Source: Amphiura filiformis
Lineage: Eukaryota > Echinodermata > Ophiuroidea > Amphilepidida > Amphiuridae
DNA length: 64,000 bases
Direction: 5' to 3'
Assembly: GCF_039555335.1 (NCBI RefSeq)
Contig: NC_092628.1
Location: forward strand, 95,057,782-95,121,781
Positions 1 through 13,012 of this stretch are shown here, one piece after another. The notes beneath the pieces were generated by a model. That model was not told the DNA's origin. It was given only the letters and a program-made list of their open reading frames with translations, and searched no databases. Made by a program: the position numbers and the translations under genes. How positions within the stretch are numbered: position 1 is the stretch's first letter; each line of letters opens with the position of its first letter.

Positions 1-1031
1 TTTGAAATTTGAAGCAAGTAATCTTCCTTATTTATGCTTGCAAGATGAATATGATTCACATCGACTAATGAAAGCGAATCTGTTCAAACCCACAAGCGAA
101 AATCGTAGAACAAATTGATTTTCAATATATTATTGTGCTTTTGTCATGCTTTGTAAGGTTGCTGCTTTATTTCAAAATGAGAAATTCATTTTAATTAAAC
201 ACATCGTACTGAATTAATTGGCTGCACCATTTCAAGAACGCGTCTTACTTTTCTCTATTTGAAACAAAACATTTACTGTATATAGCTATTATTTGCGTTA
301 CAGAAAAGATGGATTAAGTATTACTTTAGCAAAATCATGAAAAGTGTCAAGGATGTGAAATTGACAGAATACAGGTACTCTGCGTGCTGGCAATAAAAAG
401 TCAAAATTTTGAGATATTTTCTCAAAATATCAAGAGCTATCTTAAGAACCACTGAACCAATACTGGGTTTGTTTGTACACATTTTAATGCATTTTCCATG
501 CTGATTCCAAATATGGTCATGAAAATGCACAATTCTGGATTTTTTTTTTTGTAATTTTTTTAAAAAAATTGAAACTTGTCGTCTGCAGTCGACACTGAGA
601 GGGTTAATTAAAGAGCCAAATAGGCTAACTGACAAAGCTTTTGGAATGAGCCAATTTAATCTTGTATTGATCAACTGGTCATTTAACCAGATTTAAATTA
701 TTGCTTTATTCAAAATCGAAAAGAGAAAATTAATGAAGGTTGTCGTGATGTATTGTTGTACAAATCAGCTTATAGAAAAGTAACAAACGGGCTATATTGG
801 TATTAGGGTATTTGAATTGTATATATTGATACGATTACCATTAAATTGAACATGGTGATCAATTACGTGGTGCCAAGGTGGACATGGTCATGATGGTGGT
901 GTACAAGAGGCTGGGTATGTTATGTATATCTTTTGTCTGATTTTAAATACTCTTAAGGCAAGTGGGATGACAGGGTCCATATTTTTTTTTCAAAATACCT
1001 GCATTGAAATTAGTCAAGGAAGCCAATAATA
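1..1031. other. No gene seen
   Basis: AT-rich stretch with T and A homopolymers around 541-570. The only longer open frame (321-674, minus) has no recognisable domain and low-complexity composition. No splice-linked exons, RNA gene or complete transposon is seen. Confidence 0.5.
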
Positions 1032-1219
1032 AACATACTTTTTCACCAGGTTCTCCGTCGCTAATAATAAAGGAGACAAGCAGAAAAGGTGATCCCGCCC
1101 GGGAATCGAACCCATCACGGCCTCAGGTTTACCGCCCGGGTTCGATTCCCGGGCGGGATCACTTTTTCTGCTTGTCTCATTTATTATTTGCTACGGCAAA
1201 CCTGGTGAAAAACTATGTT
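1032..1219. repeat. Inverted repeat built on tRNA T-arm/acceptor sequence
   Basis: Two arms of about 80 bp face each other. Each contains a B-box-like GGTTCGATTCC inside a CCCGGG stem followed by CGGGATCA, as in the 3' half of a tRNA, then a shared tail with GAGACAAGCAG. No A box or tRNA 5' half is visible between the arms. This is therefore not a functional tRNA gene, but two tRNA-derived 3' halves in mirror arrangement, probably from a tRNA-derived SINE or a foldback element. Confidence 0.7.
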
Positions 1220-2584
1220 TATTACCGGTAATATATACAATTCCCGTCGATGCCACTGTTTTTTCATTTATACCAATAATCGCATTTATATATCCAGAGG
1301 TCTTGAGTTAAGGAAAATAACATGCAAGTTTTCGGCGTTTTCACTATGCCATGAAAAAATATACACATGGACGGAAATGAACCCCGTGATATCAAGCCTG
1401 AGATCCCCTTTATGGTACACATACCATTCCTCTTGTGTGTCAGCTTCATTTGTCTCAATATTTCAATGTAAAACACCGCTAGCCCATGCTCCCCTCCTCG
1501 TTATGCAAGATGCTTATTGTCTTTAAGCTGCAGTGAGTCTATCATCTACTTATTCATCAATATTACTTGCAAATCTTTATTACTTACTACAGTGATTACT
1601 TACTCACCTTTTGGTATTGCGCAACTCTATGATATTCAGGCATATTGCGCAATATTCTGCGCTACAAGTGATTGATGGTTTTTATTTTAAAGTTCTGAGG
1701 TACTTGATAATCTAAAAATGTTTTTAATCTTTAGGACAGCTATCATCTCAACTTTTGAAACATCTTTACAAAAAGGGTTGGCCCATTTTGCCAGAAATTT
1801 GGTACTACGAGTACGAAGTCACTGTGAAGGTGGTCACCGTTGGTGCTCGTTTGAAAACTATATTTAGCTGTCGTGAAAATGTGTTTATTTAGTAAAATAA
1901 AGCTCTGGTTTCGAAATGTATTCATTTGTCATGGTCAAATTTAAAAAAAGGTAATTATTCTAGTAGAACTGAATTGTTGAACATGTTGAAGGTCAACTAA
2001 TAGTTGGCACATGTATTTTGTTTAGCTTTACTATTTTGTTTTGTATTTACTTAGTTTTGAAAAAGGATTTGAACTTGGCGGTTAAGCTTGGACTGCAGAC
2101 AATTAATGGTCTTATGTTGGAACACTCGTACTTCATAATCATAATCACGGAAGCATGGTAGACCAACGATTTTTCTTGCACACTCAACGTTTCAACGTCC
2201 AACAAGAATTTGTCTTTAAAAAAGACAAGTTCACGGATCAGGTGTATAGTACATGTACTTTGAGCTACTTTGGTCTAACATTCAATATTCATATCTAACC
2301 TACTCTGCACTTATTCGACAATAAATAGGTGATATGAGGCTTAATAATGATACCTGCGTCTTGACTCTGGAAAACAATATTTTTTAAAAACCCCATTTTG
2401 CATTTAGTCGGGAGCCACCTACAGGATCTCGTTTTGCATTTAGGTACTAGGTTTTTATTGCGTTGCAAAGTAGCAAAACTTTCTTTATATATTGCCCAAT
2501 TCGTGCCTGGAAAAGGCTATCCCCTCTTACAACCTATCGACAGGTCTGATTTCTATAATGAGGTGTCACCGTGTTTGCAAGAGA
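1220..2584. other. No gene seen
   Basis: AT-rich intergenic DNA. Short open frames on both strands show no family resemblance. Nothing else is recognised. Confidence 0.5.
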
Positions 2585-2675
2585 TAATAATACCAAATCT
2601 AAACACCATGAAATTTACCACATCACGACCAAGCTCACATTGGGCGCCCATTCCTTTTTAAAGGAATTTTTATTA
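2585..2675 (-). mobile_element. End fragment of repeat family A
   Basis: In reverse orientation this carries the family-A end signature: AATAAAAATTCC, a small palindrome with GGAAT, then GGGCGCCC and the adjoining GTGAGCTTGG block. The same end occurs at 3050, 12552, 13891 and, reversed, at 18776. Only about 90 bp aligns. It lies back to back with the next copy, about 370 bp away. Confidence 0.65.
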
Positions 2676-3049
2676 AGTCACCTACTATGAAACAAATTTG
2701 GCTATAACTACGAAGAAAATTGTATCTTATCACAAGTAAACAAATTACACAGCTTGCTCTTGCTAGCTTTTGTCAGGGTCAATATTATATAGGTTTATAC
2801 ACATGGGTTATTACAAGAGTCAATAAACATTAGCTAACATTCAATTAACTATAGATAATGGACTTAGTTTTGTGCAATGTAGTAATTTTCTGAAGTAAAT
2901 CGCTTGCTGCACCGTTTTCTATACATAATGATATGTTTACTTTGTAATTAGGCCTCGCCATGACCCTGCTAGTTTTGATTAACCAATCAGTTTCGCAATG
3001 TGTATTGTCAGCATGTGATGGCTATAAGCCAATTGCAAACATGTTTCTA

Positions 3050-4259
3050 AATAAAAATTCCTTTAAAAAAGGAATGGGGCGCCCAATGTGAGCTTGGACG
3101 TGATAGGGTGAATTCCATGGTGTGTAGATTTGGTATTATAATGATTTTTCAAGGGAAGAGTAGAAGATGATCAAACGCAAGAGAAATGTGTTTGATTGGG
3201 GAAGGTGTTCTGACAATCCAAATATAAACTTAGTCCACCTCAAATGACCTGTAACAATTTGTGATTGACATTACTTAATTCACCTCGGATGACTTTGATC
3301 TGACATTCAACATTTTCGCGCTTACACCAATCATATCCATAACAATTTAACTCTTACAACTTCCTGTCAACTCTCTAATTTAAAACTCTAAATTTCTGTC
3401 TGTTTGCCTTTTCTGTCTTGTACCATTTAGTACACTACAGTTTGTTACAATTATTAAGATAAGCAAACATTGCTGGGTAGATAACAGGATTTAGTTATTT
3501 ACTTAATCCAATCATGGAGGTAGTAGCTAGTACTACCTCCATGATCCAATCATGGCATTAACGTCAATTTTGGTCTTCTGTGTTTTAAAATACAACAATG
3601 CAGAACATGTATAATTAATATGCCGTGTTGTTTGCATACAGTTTGCCGCCCAATTGTGCCACCATATTGCAACTTTGGCAATAACCGCTATATAGATTCT
3701 ATGGTAATTAGCAAACAAAAGCCATCAGTTTAAGAGGCCTCGTTAATTGATCTTATCATTATGGACCACAAGAGTCTCATCCCAATGGCATAGTCCAATA
3801 ACCTCAATTACATAATCATAGTGCAAAATTTGACCTCAAGTTGCAGAGTATGAGTTTGTATACCCAAATTTTCAAAGGATGAATGTACAAATGTATTAGG
3901 GTTTAAGAACTGTTCCCATGATAGATGAGCATGTTGTGGATCCTAGTGTATGGTCAAATGTCACCGTCTATCGGGTTCTAAGGCACACGGTAAACTGGTT
4001 GAACGCATACAAAGGTCAGGATTTATTTGGTGTTTTATAAGTCCTAATTTTGTATTTTAAACAAAGAATATACGCTGACCATTTTATCCCGTGCATATCA
4101 GAAAACAATAATAAAATAAAATCCAAGCAAATTGTGGTTTTATTTCTGAGCTGGGCATAATTTTAGCAAAACAATTGCGAAGTCAATCTAGCAAGAGTGA
4201 AATTAGAAGCTTTTCACAAAGTCATGCCTATATGGTGGCGCCTCCGTAGAGGGCGCCCC
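3050..4259 (+). mobile_element. Family A repeat, copy 1 (about 1.2 kb)
   Basis: Starts with AATAAAAATTCC and GGGGCGCCC (from 3076) and ends with GGGCGCCCC at 4251-4259, so both ends carry the same short inverted GC motif in an otherwise AT-rich element. Nearly the whole length is repeated at 13891-15554, and much of it in reverse at 16481-18776. A 35 bp palindrome (3511-3545, arms ATCATGGAGGTAGTA) sits in the middle and may be the meeting point of two older elements. No transposase reading frame is present. Confidence 0.75.
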
Positions 4260-5380
4260 AAAAAGGCTAAATAATTCCTACACTGACAGACTCTTTTGCG
4301 GGTTAGGGCTAATTAGTAAGTTGTCATGTGGAACAAGATTAGATAAAGGCATACAAACTAGGGTATGAGATATTAGGAATTATTTCCTAGACTCTTAACC
4401 ACAGGGCTGGTGGGCTACAATACCTATTCATGACACAGAATATGTAAGGGATAAACTGTGCATATGAGATGTGGGGGAAAGTGGCATCATTTCACTGCCG
4501 TGAAAAAATACTCTCTCAACCTAGTCTACTGTAGTAGACCATTTTAATTTATCATCCCTCTAATCACTCTGACCAAAATCCACCAATGACCTGTTCTGAT
4601 CCAACAGCTAGCTTCCTTTTTTCTCTGGGCAGGGCAGTCAATGGGGATGTGTTGTGTTTTATGCATGGAATTGTATGAAATGTTTATCAAAAAGGGAATG
4701 CAGAGCAGTCTACTCTCAACCAAACTTTCGAAGTTTGAATGCATGGCTGGTGATTTGTGATAATGTCGATACATCCAGCATGTCCAGTAGCTCCACCAAT
4801 GACACACTGCCTAATGAATTTACATTTATATAGTAAATACTTTGATTTTGATGGAGATGTATGTTGATTTGGCTATTATGGGTGGATGCGGTGTAGGGGT
4901 GCGTGTGGGGTGGGTGAGGCACTAGGTGAGGTGTGTGGGGGTATAGTGGATTGGTATTAGTATACATGTGTCGATTCACCCATTCCTGATTCACCATACA
5001 TACAGTATCCAGCACTTTCACAAATGATTGCCATTAAATCACACAAAAAATCAAAAATGTTTGAGCCACCATAACAAGTATATCATAATCTACCCGCCTT
5101 CTCTAAAAATATTCAATGTATCGTTGTTGCACCCTTCTTATTTCAATTAGGTTTTCAAAATACCCAAAAACATCACTTTTGGACATGTTGATCAATGCCA
5201 GTCCATGATATGTTGATTATTTTACTCTAGATCAATTGTTGTTATTTAGTTTATTATTTAGTTAGCGGAGTTAGCCAGCTTATATAGTGGTACAAACATT
5301 TTGGGTGAAACTGTCTAGCATTTTCCTATCCCCTCCCAACGGTCATTTCCCCCAACAGCTGCATACAATCCTCAATAAAC
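4260..5380. other. No gene seen; G/T-rich patch near 4880-4950
   Basis: Intergenic. Minus-strand open frames at 4544-4807 and 4716-5021 overlap a simple GTGGGG-rich patch and show no domain. No element boundaries are recognised. Confidence 0.45.
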
Positions 5381-5521
5381 AAGGTTTTAGATCCAGAAAA
5401 TGTACTGACTTATGTACGTTTCAGCAAACATTGTTGCCTTTGTCAACACTCGATGAAAGGCAACAGTGTTTACTGAAACATACACAGGTAAATGCATTTT
5501 CTGGATCGGATCACGAACCTT
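5381..5521. repeat. Short foldback repeat (141 bp)
   Basis: Two imperfect arms of about 58 bp pair around a 14-20 bp loop. The left arm contains GTTTCAGCAAACATTGTTGC, and the right arm contains the matching GCAACAGTGTTTACTGAAAC. The outer ends AAGGTT and AACCTT also pair. This looks like a small foldback MITE; the bulges and length argue against a microRNA hairpin. Confidence 0.6.
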
Positions 5522-5864
5522 GGTTACTGAGTTTTATAGTCCACCGATCCGGATGTATTTGTTCAGCCACAGTTGCACCATTCTTGGCAACATTTCGTTT
5601 CAAGCTATAATATACATGAGTGTGTTAAAAAAATGTTGTAAAAAAGGTTTACATAACTGGGTGCATCTGTGACAGTGGCTCTTTGTAAATCTTCGGTAAA
5701 TTGCCTCATTAAGTAACAATGCTTTTCGCATAATTTTTCCGTTTTCCACAAATAAAGGGCTATCAAGTAAATACTCTGGAGCGGTTCATAATAATGAGTT
5801 GACAGTCATATTCGAAATTTAATAAACGGAGTTACAAAATATAAGCCTATATATAGGCGTAATT

Positions 5865-6101
5865 CAGTGGCGTAGCGGCCAGTAGGGGGAGCTGGGAGGA
5901 ATTGCCCCTCCCCCCACCTCCCACAAGTTTTTCATGGATAAAATGTGGACGGTAAAGTGTGGTTAAAATGACTAAAATTGGGACAAAAAATGGGAACGAA
6001 AAATTGGCCTTGCCTCCCACAATGGGACAACAAAATTGACCAAAATTAATGGGGACAAGAATTGGCCCACACACTAAAAGGCTAGCTGCGCCCGTCAACT
6101 G
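5865..6101. mobile_element. Possible short TIR element (CAGTGGCGTAGC type)
   Basis: Begins CAGTGGCGTAGCGGCC and ends near GCTGCGCCCGTCAACTG, an imperfect inverted match. The same CAGTGGCG end type bounds better-defined elements at 25090-25283 and 34584-34727. No clear target duplication is seen here, so the call is tentative. Confidence 0.4.
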
Positions 6102-6199
6102 TCATCCATGCATAGCACGTTTAGAGAACATAACTAAATTTACAAAATCCATTAATATGCAATACGAACATTTTGAACCGAGCCACTGTATCCGATGTT

Positions 6200-6420
6200 G
6201 GATGTACGGGTTGGGGTAGTGGTCAATTCGCCAGCCTCTAGCTGAAATTGCAGTCACGTTCGATTCCATGAAAAGCCGTTATAAGTGAGCATGGTTGCCG
6301 ATCCAGTCCTCGCAGGTTTTCTCCGGGTACTCCTCATTTTAAAATCGGACGTGAACCTCTTCCAAATGATCCTTCCCCGCGCCAACCACAATTTTTTTTG
6401 CATTTACGTTGCTTTTGTCG
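6200..6420 (+). mobile_element. tRNA-derived SINE-like sequence
   Basis: A GGGTAGTGGTCA stretch (A-box-like, about 6214) and CACGTTCGATTCC (B-box-like, about 6255) are spaced as in a tRNA head. They are followed by GTTTTCTCCGGGTACTCC, a core seen in several animal SINE families. The 3' end is not clear. I judged this by motif only; it could be a degenerate tRNA-related relic. Confidence 0.45.
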
Positions 6421-8879
6421 CGGAGGCAAGTCAAGATAATGCGTATGTATACGGAAGTAACTAAGGGCCATGCGGTTCTTTTTGTAACGCATGAAGTCAA
6501 GATCTTGTGATCACGAGTCCTGACTTCTTGTGTTCCTGACTTAGCCAGTTTGAAATAAAGAAATAGTAAAGATATAAAATAAAGAAATAGCTATTAAAAA
6601 GCAGATCCCGTTTTTTTTGTTGTCAAGAAAAAATCTCGAGATCGAGATAACAAAAGTGGATGGGCTTACAATTAACTTCTGACGCGTGAAAATTAAACAG
6701 ATTTCATGAGTTCGCGAGATCCTGAGTTGCCTTAGCTATTTCTTTATTTCTGAATTCCCGCCAACCGTGATCCTCCCTGCATCTTTTGATTCCGTCTTCC
6801 TGCAATAACGCCCGCAAAAGCAACAACGAAACGCCGTGGAAATATCCTTGGACACTTGCTCTTCGACTTTCGCTGATCTGCAAATATTTAGTCTCATATC
6901 AAAATGTTATACTTTCAAAGCAATTGTATGCAATTACATCGTTTACATCCTAGAATCATGTACTTTTAGTTCAAAAGTGTTTCTTTTCACTTTTGTGTTC
7001 CAAAATAACAGAATTTAAGTAAAACTGACAAAGTACATCAACCCTATGAACCGTGAATAGAATAATCCTAACACCATCTTGTTTGGGAGGGTCGAAAGTT
7101 TCATTTAAGGGCCATTGAGGCAATTTGGAGTTTGTTTTGAGGGTTTAAACCTTACTAACCCTTACCAAATCCTTGCTGCGAGTAAAAAAGCAAGAAATCA
7201 AACGATATCTGACACTAATCAAACATGTCAAAGTTTCCTATCCTGTTCATGTTGATTCAAATATTATACAAAGCCTTTACAAAAACTTCCTTAACACCTG
7301 TGAGCGTTTACAGAAACCAGCTGCACACATGATTAGGCACAAATTAAGCTCTACCCTGTAACTGTTTCAATTTTTTTTTGCATTTTAATTTAAGCATACA
7401 CACCCCTTGACTTTTTTCCTTGTGTTGTTGTCTTTTAAGCTGCCCATTCAATTATTTTTCGCGGTGTTTATAAGAAATGTAACAACAGTTAAATAAGGCT
7501 TGACACATTCGCGTGTGTATTTTTGTGTTAGAAAAATTACAAATCAGTAACTATGAAAAATGTCTCGAAGAATCCCGCAAAGATTTAACGTTGTAACGCG
7601 GCCCGCCAAAAAGTTCGGTGAGCGCGGCATACGGGTGATGTTAAACCTGTTCCGCCTCTACCATATTACGGTACTAACAGGCTAATAAACATCAATACAT
7701 TATCGAAAATTGGAGGTAATAAGCATCAGTTGGAAGAATACCGAGCACTGCTGGACCGGTACTTTGAATGCAAAAGAACCGACGTTAGTTTCAAACTGTG
7801 AATTTAATGGATAGACATTACCGACACAGACTGTCTCGTGCGCCGTCCAGTTGAGACCCTAAAGGAACAAGTTAAGGAAAACTTGTAAACACTATATGCG
7901 CATCAAATACTGAATTAATAAAATACTTGTTTTATAAACTTGATAAAGAGATATTTATTGTTAGTTTTTCGGCCCAGCTGACCATATCGGTTTTCTTAAA
8001 GTAAACCGAACCTTTGGTGGACATTACACGAAGGGTCAGTTATCATTAGGCAATCAAATGCGAGTTATAGAATTCAATCCGCTCAAATCGGCCAGCCAGC
8101 CGCGCTTCTTCATTGCTACTTAGTACAAAATACTGCAAGGGTGGATTTCTCTCCGGGCCTGTATTTTGAAGTACTGTAAAGTTACGACAGCACTACAACA
8201 TTTAAAAATAACACGTTATTTGGAAAACAAAGTAATATGAATAATCGTACTTATGCAGTCTCATCTGCGCTGCATCGAGAAACAAGCATACAGACAAACG
8301 AACAACAAAACCCTATAACAAAACAAAACATTCATAAGAAGCATGATATATATATATTTTTTTTTTATTGTTATACTATATCTGACGGTTATTGTGGCAC
8401 TGAATTTTGGCTACGAGTAGTATGCGATCCAGTTATTGCATGTTAATTGTTATGTGGTTCGAGATACATTGTAATTACGTATAAGCGGTAGCAAGGAAAT
8501 GGAGACACATAATGAAGTTTTACCAGGACCCGGATTACCGAAATTTACGCAACTGATGATTTGCTAGCTGCATGACGCTTTTCAAAATTTTCGAAAAAAT
8601 ACTTGCCCAGTTTATTGAGCATGTTGAGTAAGTGGGTCTTTTTGGCATACATCACATCATGAATGTTTCTAGTACATTTTAGAGTAAACATAAAAACCAA
8701 ATTGGGACAAAAAGCATCAACTCACGGAGGATGTTTGCAGCCTCCACAACGAATATTATGAGTTATAGTATTTTTGTACTGGAGGTAAAATGCACTGTCT
8801 TTATATCGAATGTGTGATTACACTGTTTGAAATTTAACTGTTTGCAGATATACCAAGATTCTAATCTAACTTCATGATC
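6421..8879. other. No gene seen
   Basis: Intergenic. A 42-codon open frame at 7559-7687 is somewhat GC-richer than its surroundings but matches nothing I recognise. AT microsatellite-like stretches lie near 8347-8370. Confidence 0.45.
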
Positions 8880-8993
8880 ATGATAGAACGAGGAGTGCGT
8901 CAAGGATGCCTATTGTCACCAGTACTATTCTCAATATATATCGAAGTCCAGAGTATGAAGAGGGCATTACAAGATGCATTCTTTGAATGCTGA
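8880..8993 (+). mobile_element. Non-LTR retrotransposon reverse transcriptase fragment
   Basis: A 37-codon frame contains RGVRQGCLLSPVLFSIY, the conserved block of non-LTR (LINE) reverse transcriptases that precedes the YxDD catalytic block. The frame stops soon after, and the YxDD block is missing. It is a dead fragment; the clade cannot be assigned from this length. Confidence 0.8.
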
Positions 8994-9262
8994 CCTTGAG
9001 CGAAAAGAACTTTGTTTAGTGTGGCGAGAATGTTCACACAAAAAGTCTCGAAAAAGATGAAAATCTACATAACATCATCATAATTGGACAAACAGTTGAT
9101 CAGGGGAAACACTTAAACAATTCAAGTATAAAGTTGGTAGCCTACTTTAAGAAGATAAAAAGTCAGACTGATGTTAAAACGTTGTATAATAAATAAGCTT
9201 AATATATATAGGCAAGACAACTTAAAGGAACACACAAAAGTATTTTTAACATAAGGTGTTTC

Positions 9263-9477
9263 TTTCTTTCTTTCTTTCTTTACTTTTAAACTTTAGTGAA
9301 CCCGTTAGCTAGCAGTGGTTGGGGATGTGGATGTGTAGCATTTGGTTATTAAATTGGTAATCCATACTCCTATGGAAGACATTCAAGACAATCATCATTT
9401 ATTATTTATTCAATTACTTACCTAATTATTTACTTACTTAATAACTTTGTGTTTGTTTATTTGTTTGCTATTTTTGT

Positions 9478-9509
<32 letters not shown>

Positions 9510-9512
9510 CTT
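9263..9512. repeat. Short (TTTC)n and (TTTA)n tracts
   Basis: About five TTTC units lie near 9263-9283 and about seven TTTA units near 9483-9510. They are simple repeats with AT-rich DNA between them. Confidence 0.8.
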
Positions 9513-9643
9513 AAGTCGAGTGTTGTCCTGGAACTGTGATGGCCCTCCATATCTTCCTGTCTTGCATTGCTGTTACCATGTCAGTAGATTCAAGTCCGGT
9601 GTCTTGTCTTAGAATGTCGACATACGTTAGGGCGTATTTACCG

Positions 9644-9781
<138 letters not shown>

Positions 9782-9940
9782 TTTACTTATTCAATCGGTA
9801 CACAATAGACCAGGTTAAAACTGAGCTAAGTTCCACTTAGAGACTGAACAAGAAATTCTCATATGGTTTATCTGGACCAGTTTTGCATGGGGAACAAGAA
9901 TTTGTTGGGTAAAAAGTCCGTAACCTGAGAACTTTTCCGT

Positions 9941-10290
9941 GAGGGCGCTTTTTTCAAAATGGCCGCCAAAATACAATATATATGGTTAAATTAGTCACTT
10001 TAGGGCATATTTAACCAGATTTTGGATTTTTATTGATAGCAATAATGTTCTACTAAGTCAGGTTATTAATATGAAGGTAACAGGAGGTTACAGCTGAGGG
10101 AGCCTTTTTCAAAATGGCCACCAAAATCAATGAAAACATATATATGGTTAAATTAGTCACTTTAGTGGCACATTTAACCAGATTTTGGATTTTTATTGAT
10201 AGCAATAATGTTCTACTAAGTCAGGATATTAATATGAAGGTAACAGGAGGTCACAGGTGAGGGCGCTTTATTCAAAATGGCCGCCATATC
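9941..10290 (+). repeat. Tandem repeat, about 160 bp unit, 2.2 copies
   Basis: GAGGGCGC followed by TTCAAAATGGCC starts units at 9941, 10096 and 10259. The first two units share a block with TTAAATTAGTCACTTTAG and TTTTGGATTTTTATTGATAG. It is non-coding as far as visible. Confidence 0.85.
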
Positions 10291-11739
10291 ATCATACAAA
10301 TAATTTGGCAACAGGAATTTAAAAAAAATAATACTTTTCGCTATTAAATAAAGGTTTATAAAACAAGAATGTCAGTGAAGACGAATACTACGAACTTGAT
10401 GAAGTAAATTTTAACTAAATAGTAAAGGGGGTAAAAGGACATTAGGCTATCAAAAGTGTTTGTTTTTCTTAGTCAAAACGGATATCGTGGCAAAGAAACG
10501 TCTTTCTGTAGAACTAACTAGTGACTCAGAGGATAAAGAGAAATGATAAATTAATATTACTTTTAAAATTTAAATTTCACTTAAGGTCTTCATTTTTCTA
10601 GAGTTCATCTTTACTTGGAAAGCTGAAAATAGAAAAGTTCATTGTTCTAAATTGTACTTCATATGCACGTATTGTCGTTCTGTTATAAAATGAATTAGGA
10701 ATATATATTTAGAAGTTTATTGCTTTTAAAACCACGAAAAGGACCAGTTGCGTCATCGTAGTCATGGTAGTGTGATTTCAAATTATACTTTATAAACATG
10801 ACGAGCTGATGACGGTAAGAGAATACAACTATAATGTAGCATTCAGAAATTCAGCAAAATTGGGACCTTTTATGTTTAATTTTGTCGCGACGATTCACGA
10901 TCCGTCTGTGTAACGAATAGTTCACTTGGTATATTGTTTCTGCTTTCTTTTCTGTAAAATGAATTTAATTCTGATTTCATTGTTTAGACTTGCTTGACAT
11001 CATAGGCCAATAGGTCTGTAAACCAAGTTATAGCTATAGATCCAATTATAAATATTGCATATTGCTACTGCATCAAGAATTTCAAAAACAAAGGATAGTG
11101 ATCATGGTGATCATCAAAGAATTAAAGTGATGACAACCGTCACAAAGAAGATGACCTAATTGAAAAAGCAAATAAATAAACGACCCCTCCTGCGGAATCA
11201 TCAGTGATAATTTCAACGCGCTTTCTGGATGGTTTAGTTCTTCATCAAAACTTCGCGGATAAAATATTTCAAATTGTTTTGTATCTGGACTTTGAAGACT
11301 TTAAAATTTGATAAAAATATGAGTTAATCAACTCCCTGGTAAGAAATCTAGGGAGTACAAAGTACCGACGAGGGGAGAGTAAAACGAAATGATTTAGTCT
11401 TCAAAGAGTCCGACAGATAGTTCAAGTATCAAGTTTTTTGTACTCAACGTAAGAACATGTAGTGATATAAGAAATATTTTGTTAATGAATTTTATTGGCG
11501 GCAAACTGTTTATTTGCTTTTGCAATTTTTTGGAGGTGGTTATAGATGTGTGTAGTTTTAACACGGAGGCTATTGAAGGCGGATGAAGGCAAAGGCTAGG
11601 GCTAAAGAATGATTAGGGCACGTAGTTTGTATTGCACCTGTTTGTATTTTATTTGGGGACCATCCATTAATGCATGGTGAATGTGAATGGAGCTTACTTT
11701 AACGAACATACAAGAAACAAACAAACAAAACAATAGAAT
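10291..11739. other. No gene seen
   Basis: AT-rich intergenic sequence without recognisable repeats, exons or RNA genes. Confidence 0.45.
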
Positions 11740-12240
11740 TTCGATAATTACGATAGCGATGATGATAAAGAAGATAAAGATGATGAAGATGGTGATGACG
11801 ACAATGACAACGACGACAACGATGATAAGGAGGATTAAGATTTAGATGAATGATGAAGATGAAGGTGAATATTATGATGAAGATGAAGACGATGCAGTCA
11901 TAAAGATGAAGATAAAGCTGCGGATGATAATGATGAAGAAGAAGAGGATAATGATGATGATGACAATGAGGATGATAATAAAAATAATAATAATAATAAT
12001 AATGATGATGAAAATGACGGTGAAGATGATAAAGATGATGATAATGATGAAGATGAAGATCATTTTGATGATAAAGATGATTATGAAGATATAATGAAGA
12101 AGACGTATGAAGATGATCATGACGATGATGAAGATTTATGAAGATGTCGTTGTTGTTGATGGTGATAATGATGATGGTGATGATGATGAGGATGAAGATG
12201 AAGATGATGAAGAAGATGATGAAGAGGATGAAGATGATCA
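11740..12240. repeat. GAT/GAA-rich low-complexity tract (about 500 bp)
   Basis: Almost entirely GAT, GAA, AAT and ATG triplets on the + strand. The frames across it translate to acidic or His/Tyr-rich low-complexity strings and are not genes. It is a degenerate trinucleotide expansion. Confidence 0.85.
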
Positions 12241-12309
12241 TACAAATACTACTAATTTGGTAAGATAATCAAGTTGAATTTCGAACTTTAAACGGTCTTT
12301 CAAATTAAC

Positions 12310-12551
12310 TATCAATGTGTTGAAATGCGTCCGAAAGTGGTAGGTGTAAGCCACATCGGTCTAAGTATATCAGATAGCAAAAGTTGCATAGTATTTTTTG
12401 TGAGACATGAGAGCATAATGCTATACAATTTTCCCCAAAAGACCTAAAAATATTAGGTCTTTTTGAGAAAAAAAATGTATCTTCAATACGGAAGGTCAAA
12501 ATTGTCAAATGATGGACGGGTTTTCCTCCCAGCTACATGCACTTTAAGTAT
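12310..12551. mobile_element. Family B snapback MITE, left part
   Basis: Carries TTTTTTGTGAGACATGAGAGC, the palindrome centre ATATTAGGTCTTTTT and CCCAGCTACATGCACTTTAAG, which match the family-B copies at 28588 and 46650. The sequence breaks off at ACTTTAAGTAT, where the 12552-18776 block begins. The missing remainder continues at 18846 after the repeated CACTTTAAGTAT. Confidence 0.7.
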
Positions 12552-13012
12552 AATAAAAATTCCTTTAAAAAAGGAATGGGCGCCCAAATGTGAGCTTGGA
12601 CGTGATATGGTGAATTCCATGGCATGGTGTTTAGATTTGATATTATAATGATTTTTTCTAGGGAAGAGTAGAAGATGATCAAATGCACATGTGTTTGATT
12701 GGGGGAAGGTGTATCACAGGACCGTTTTGGATGAAATAAATTGAATTGGAATATAATGAAGCTGTCGTGTCAATTTGTGATTATGTGGGGTGGGCATGGT
12801 GGGGGGGGGGGGTCTGTTTTGGGGGCATATTGTAGTGATGATATTGCTTTGGATATTGAATATTGTTGAATTTCGTTATGCATGGGGGTATATGATGGAT
12901 AGTATAGAAGACACAAATAAGTAAGCTCCCCCTGGCAAAATATTGGGGGGGGGGGTATCCCCCACCCGGGATCTACGCCTATGTTGACCAAAAGAAAAGT
13001 TTTTATGAATGC

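Noticed and set aside
1088-1160. tRNA gene
   Set aside because: B box and 3' half present, but the 5' half is an inverted copy of the 3' half; no A box or cloverleaf.
5381-5521. microRNA precursor hairpin
   Set aside because: Too long with several bulges, and similar small foldbacks are common here; a MITE is simpler.
7559-7687. 42-codon basic open frame
   Set aside because: No recognisable homology, splice context or conservation to support a gene.
11699-12241. 180-codon His/Tyr/Ile-rich minus-strand frame
   Set aside because: Low-complexity GAT/GAA tract; both strands stay open for the same reason.
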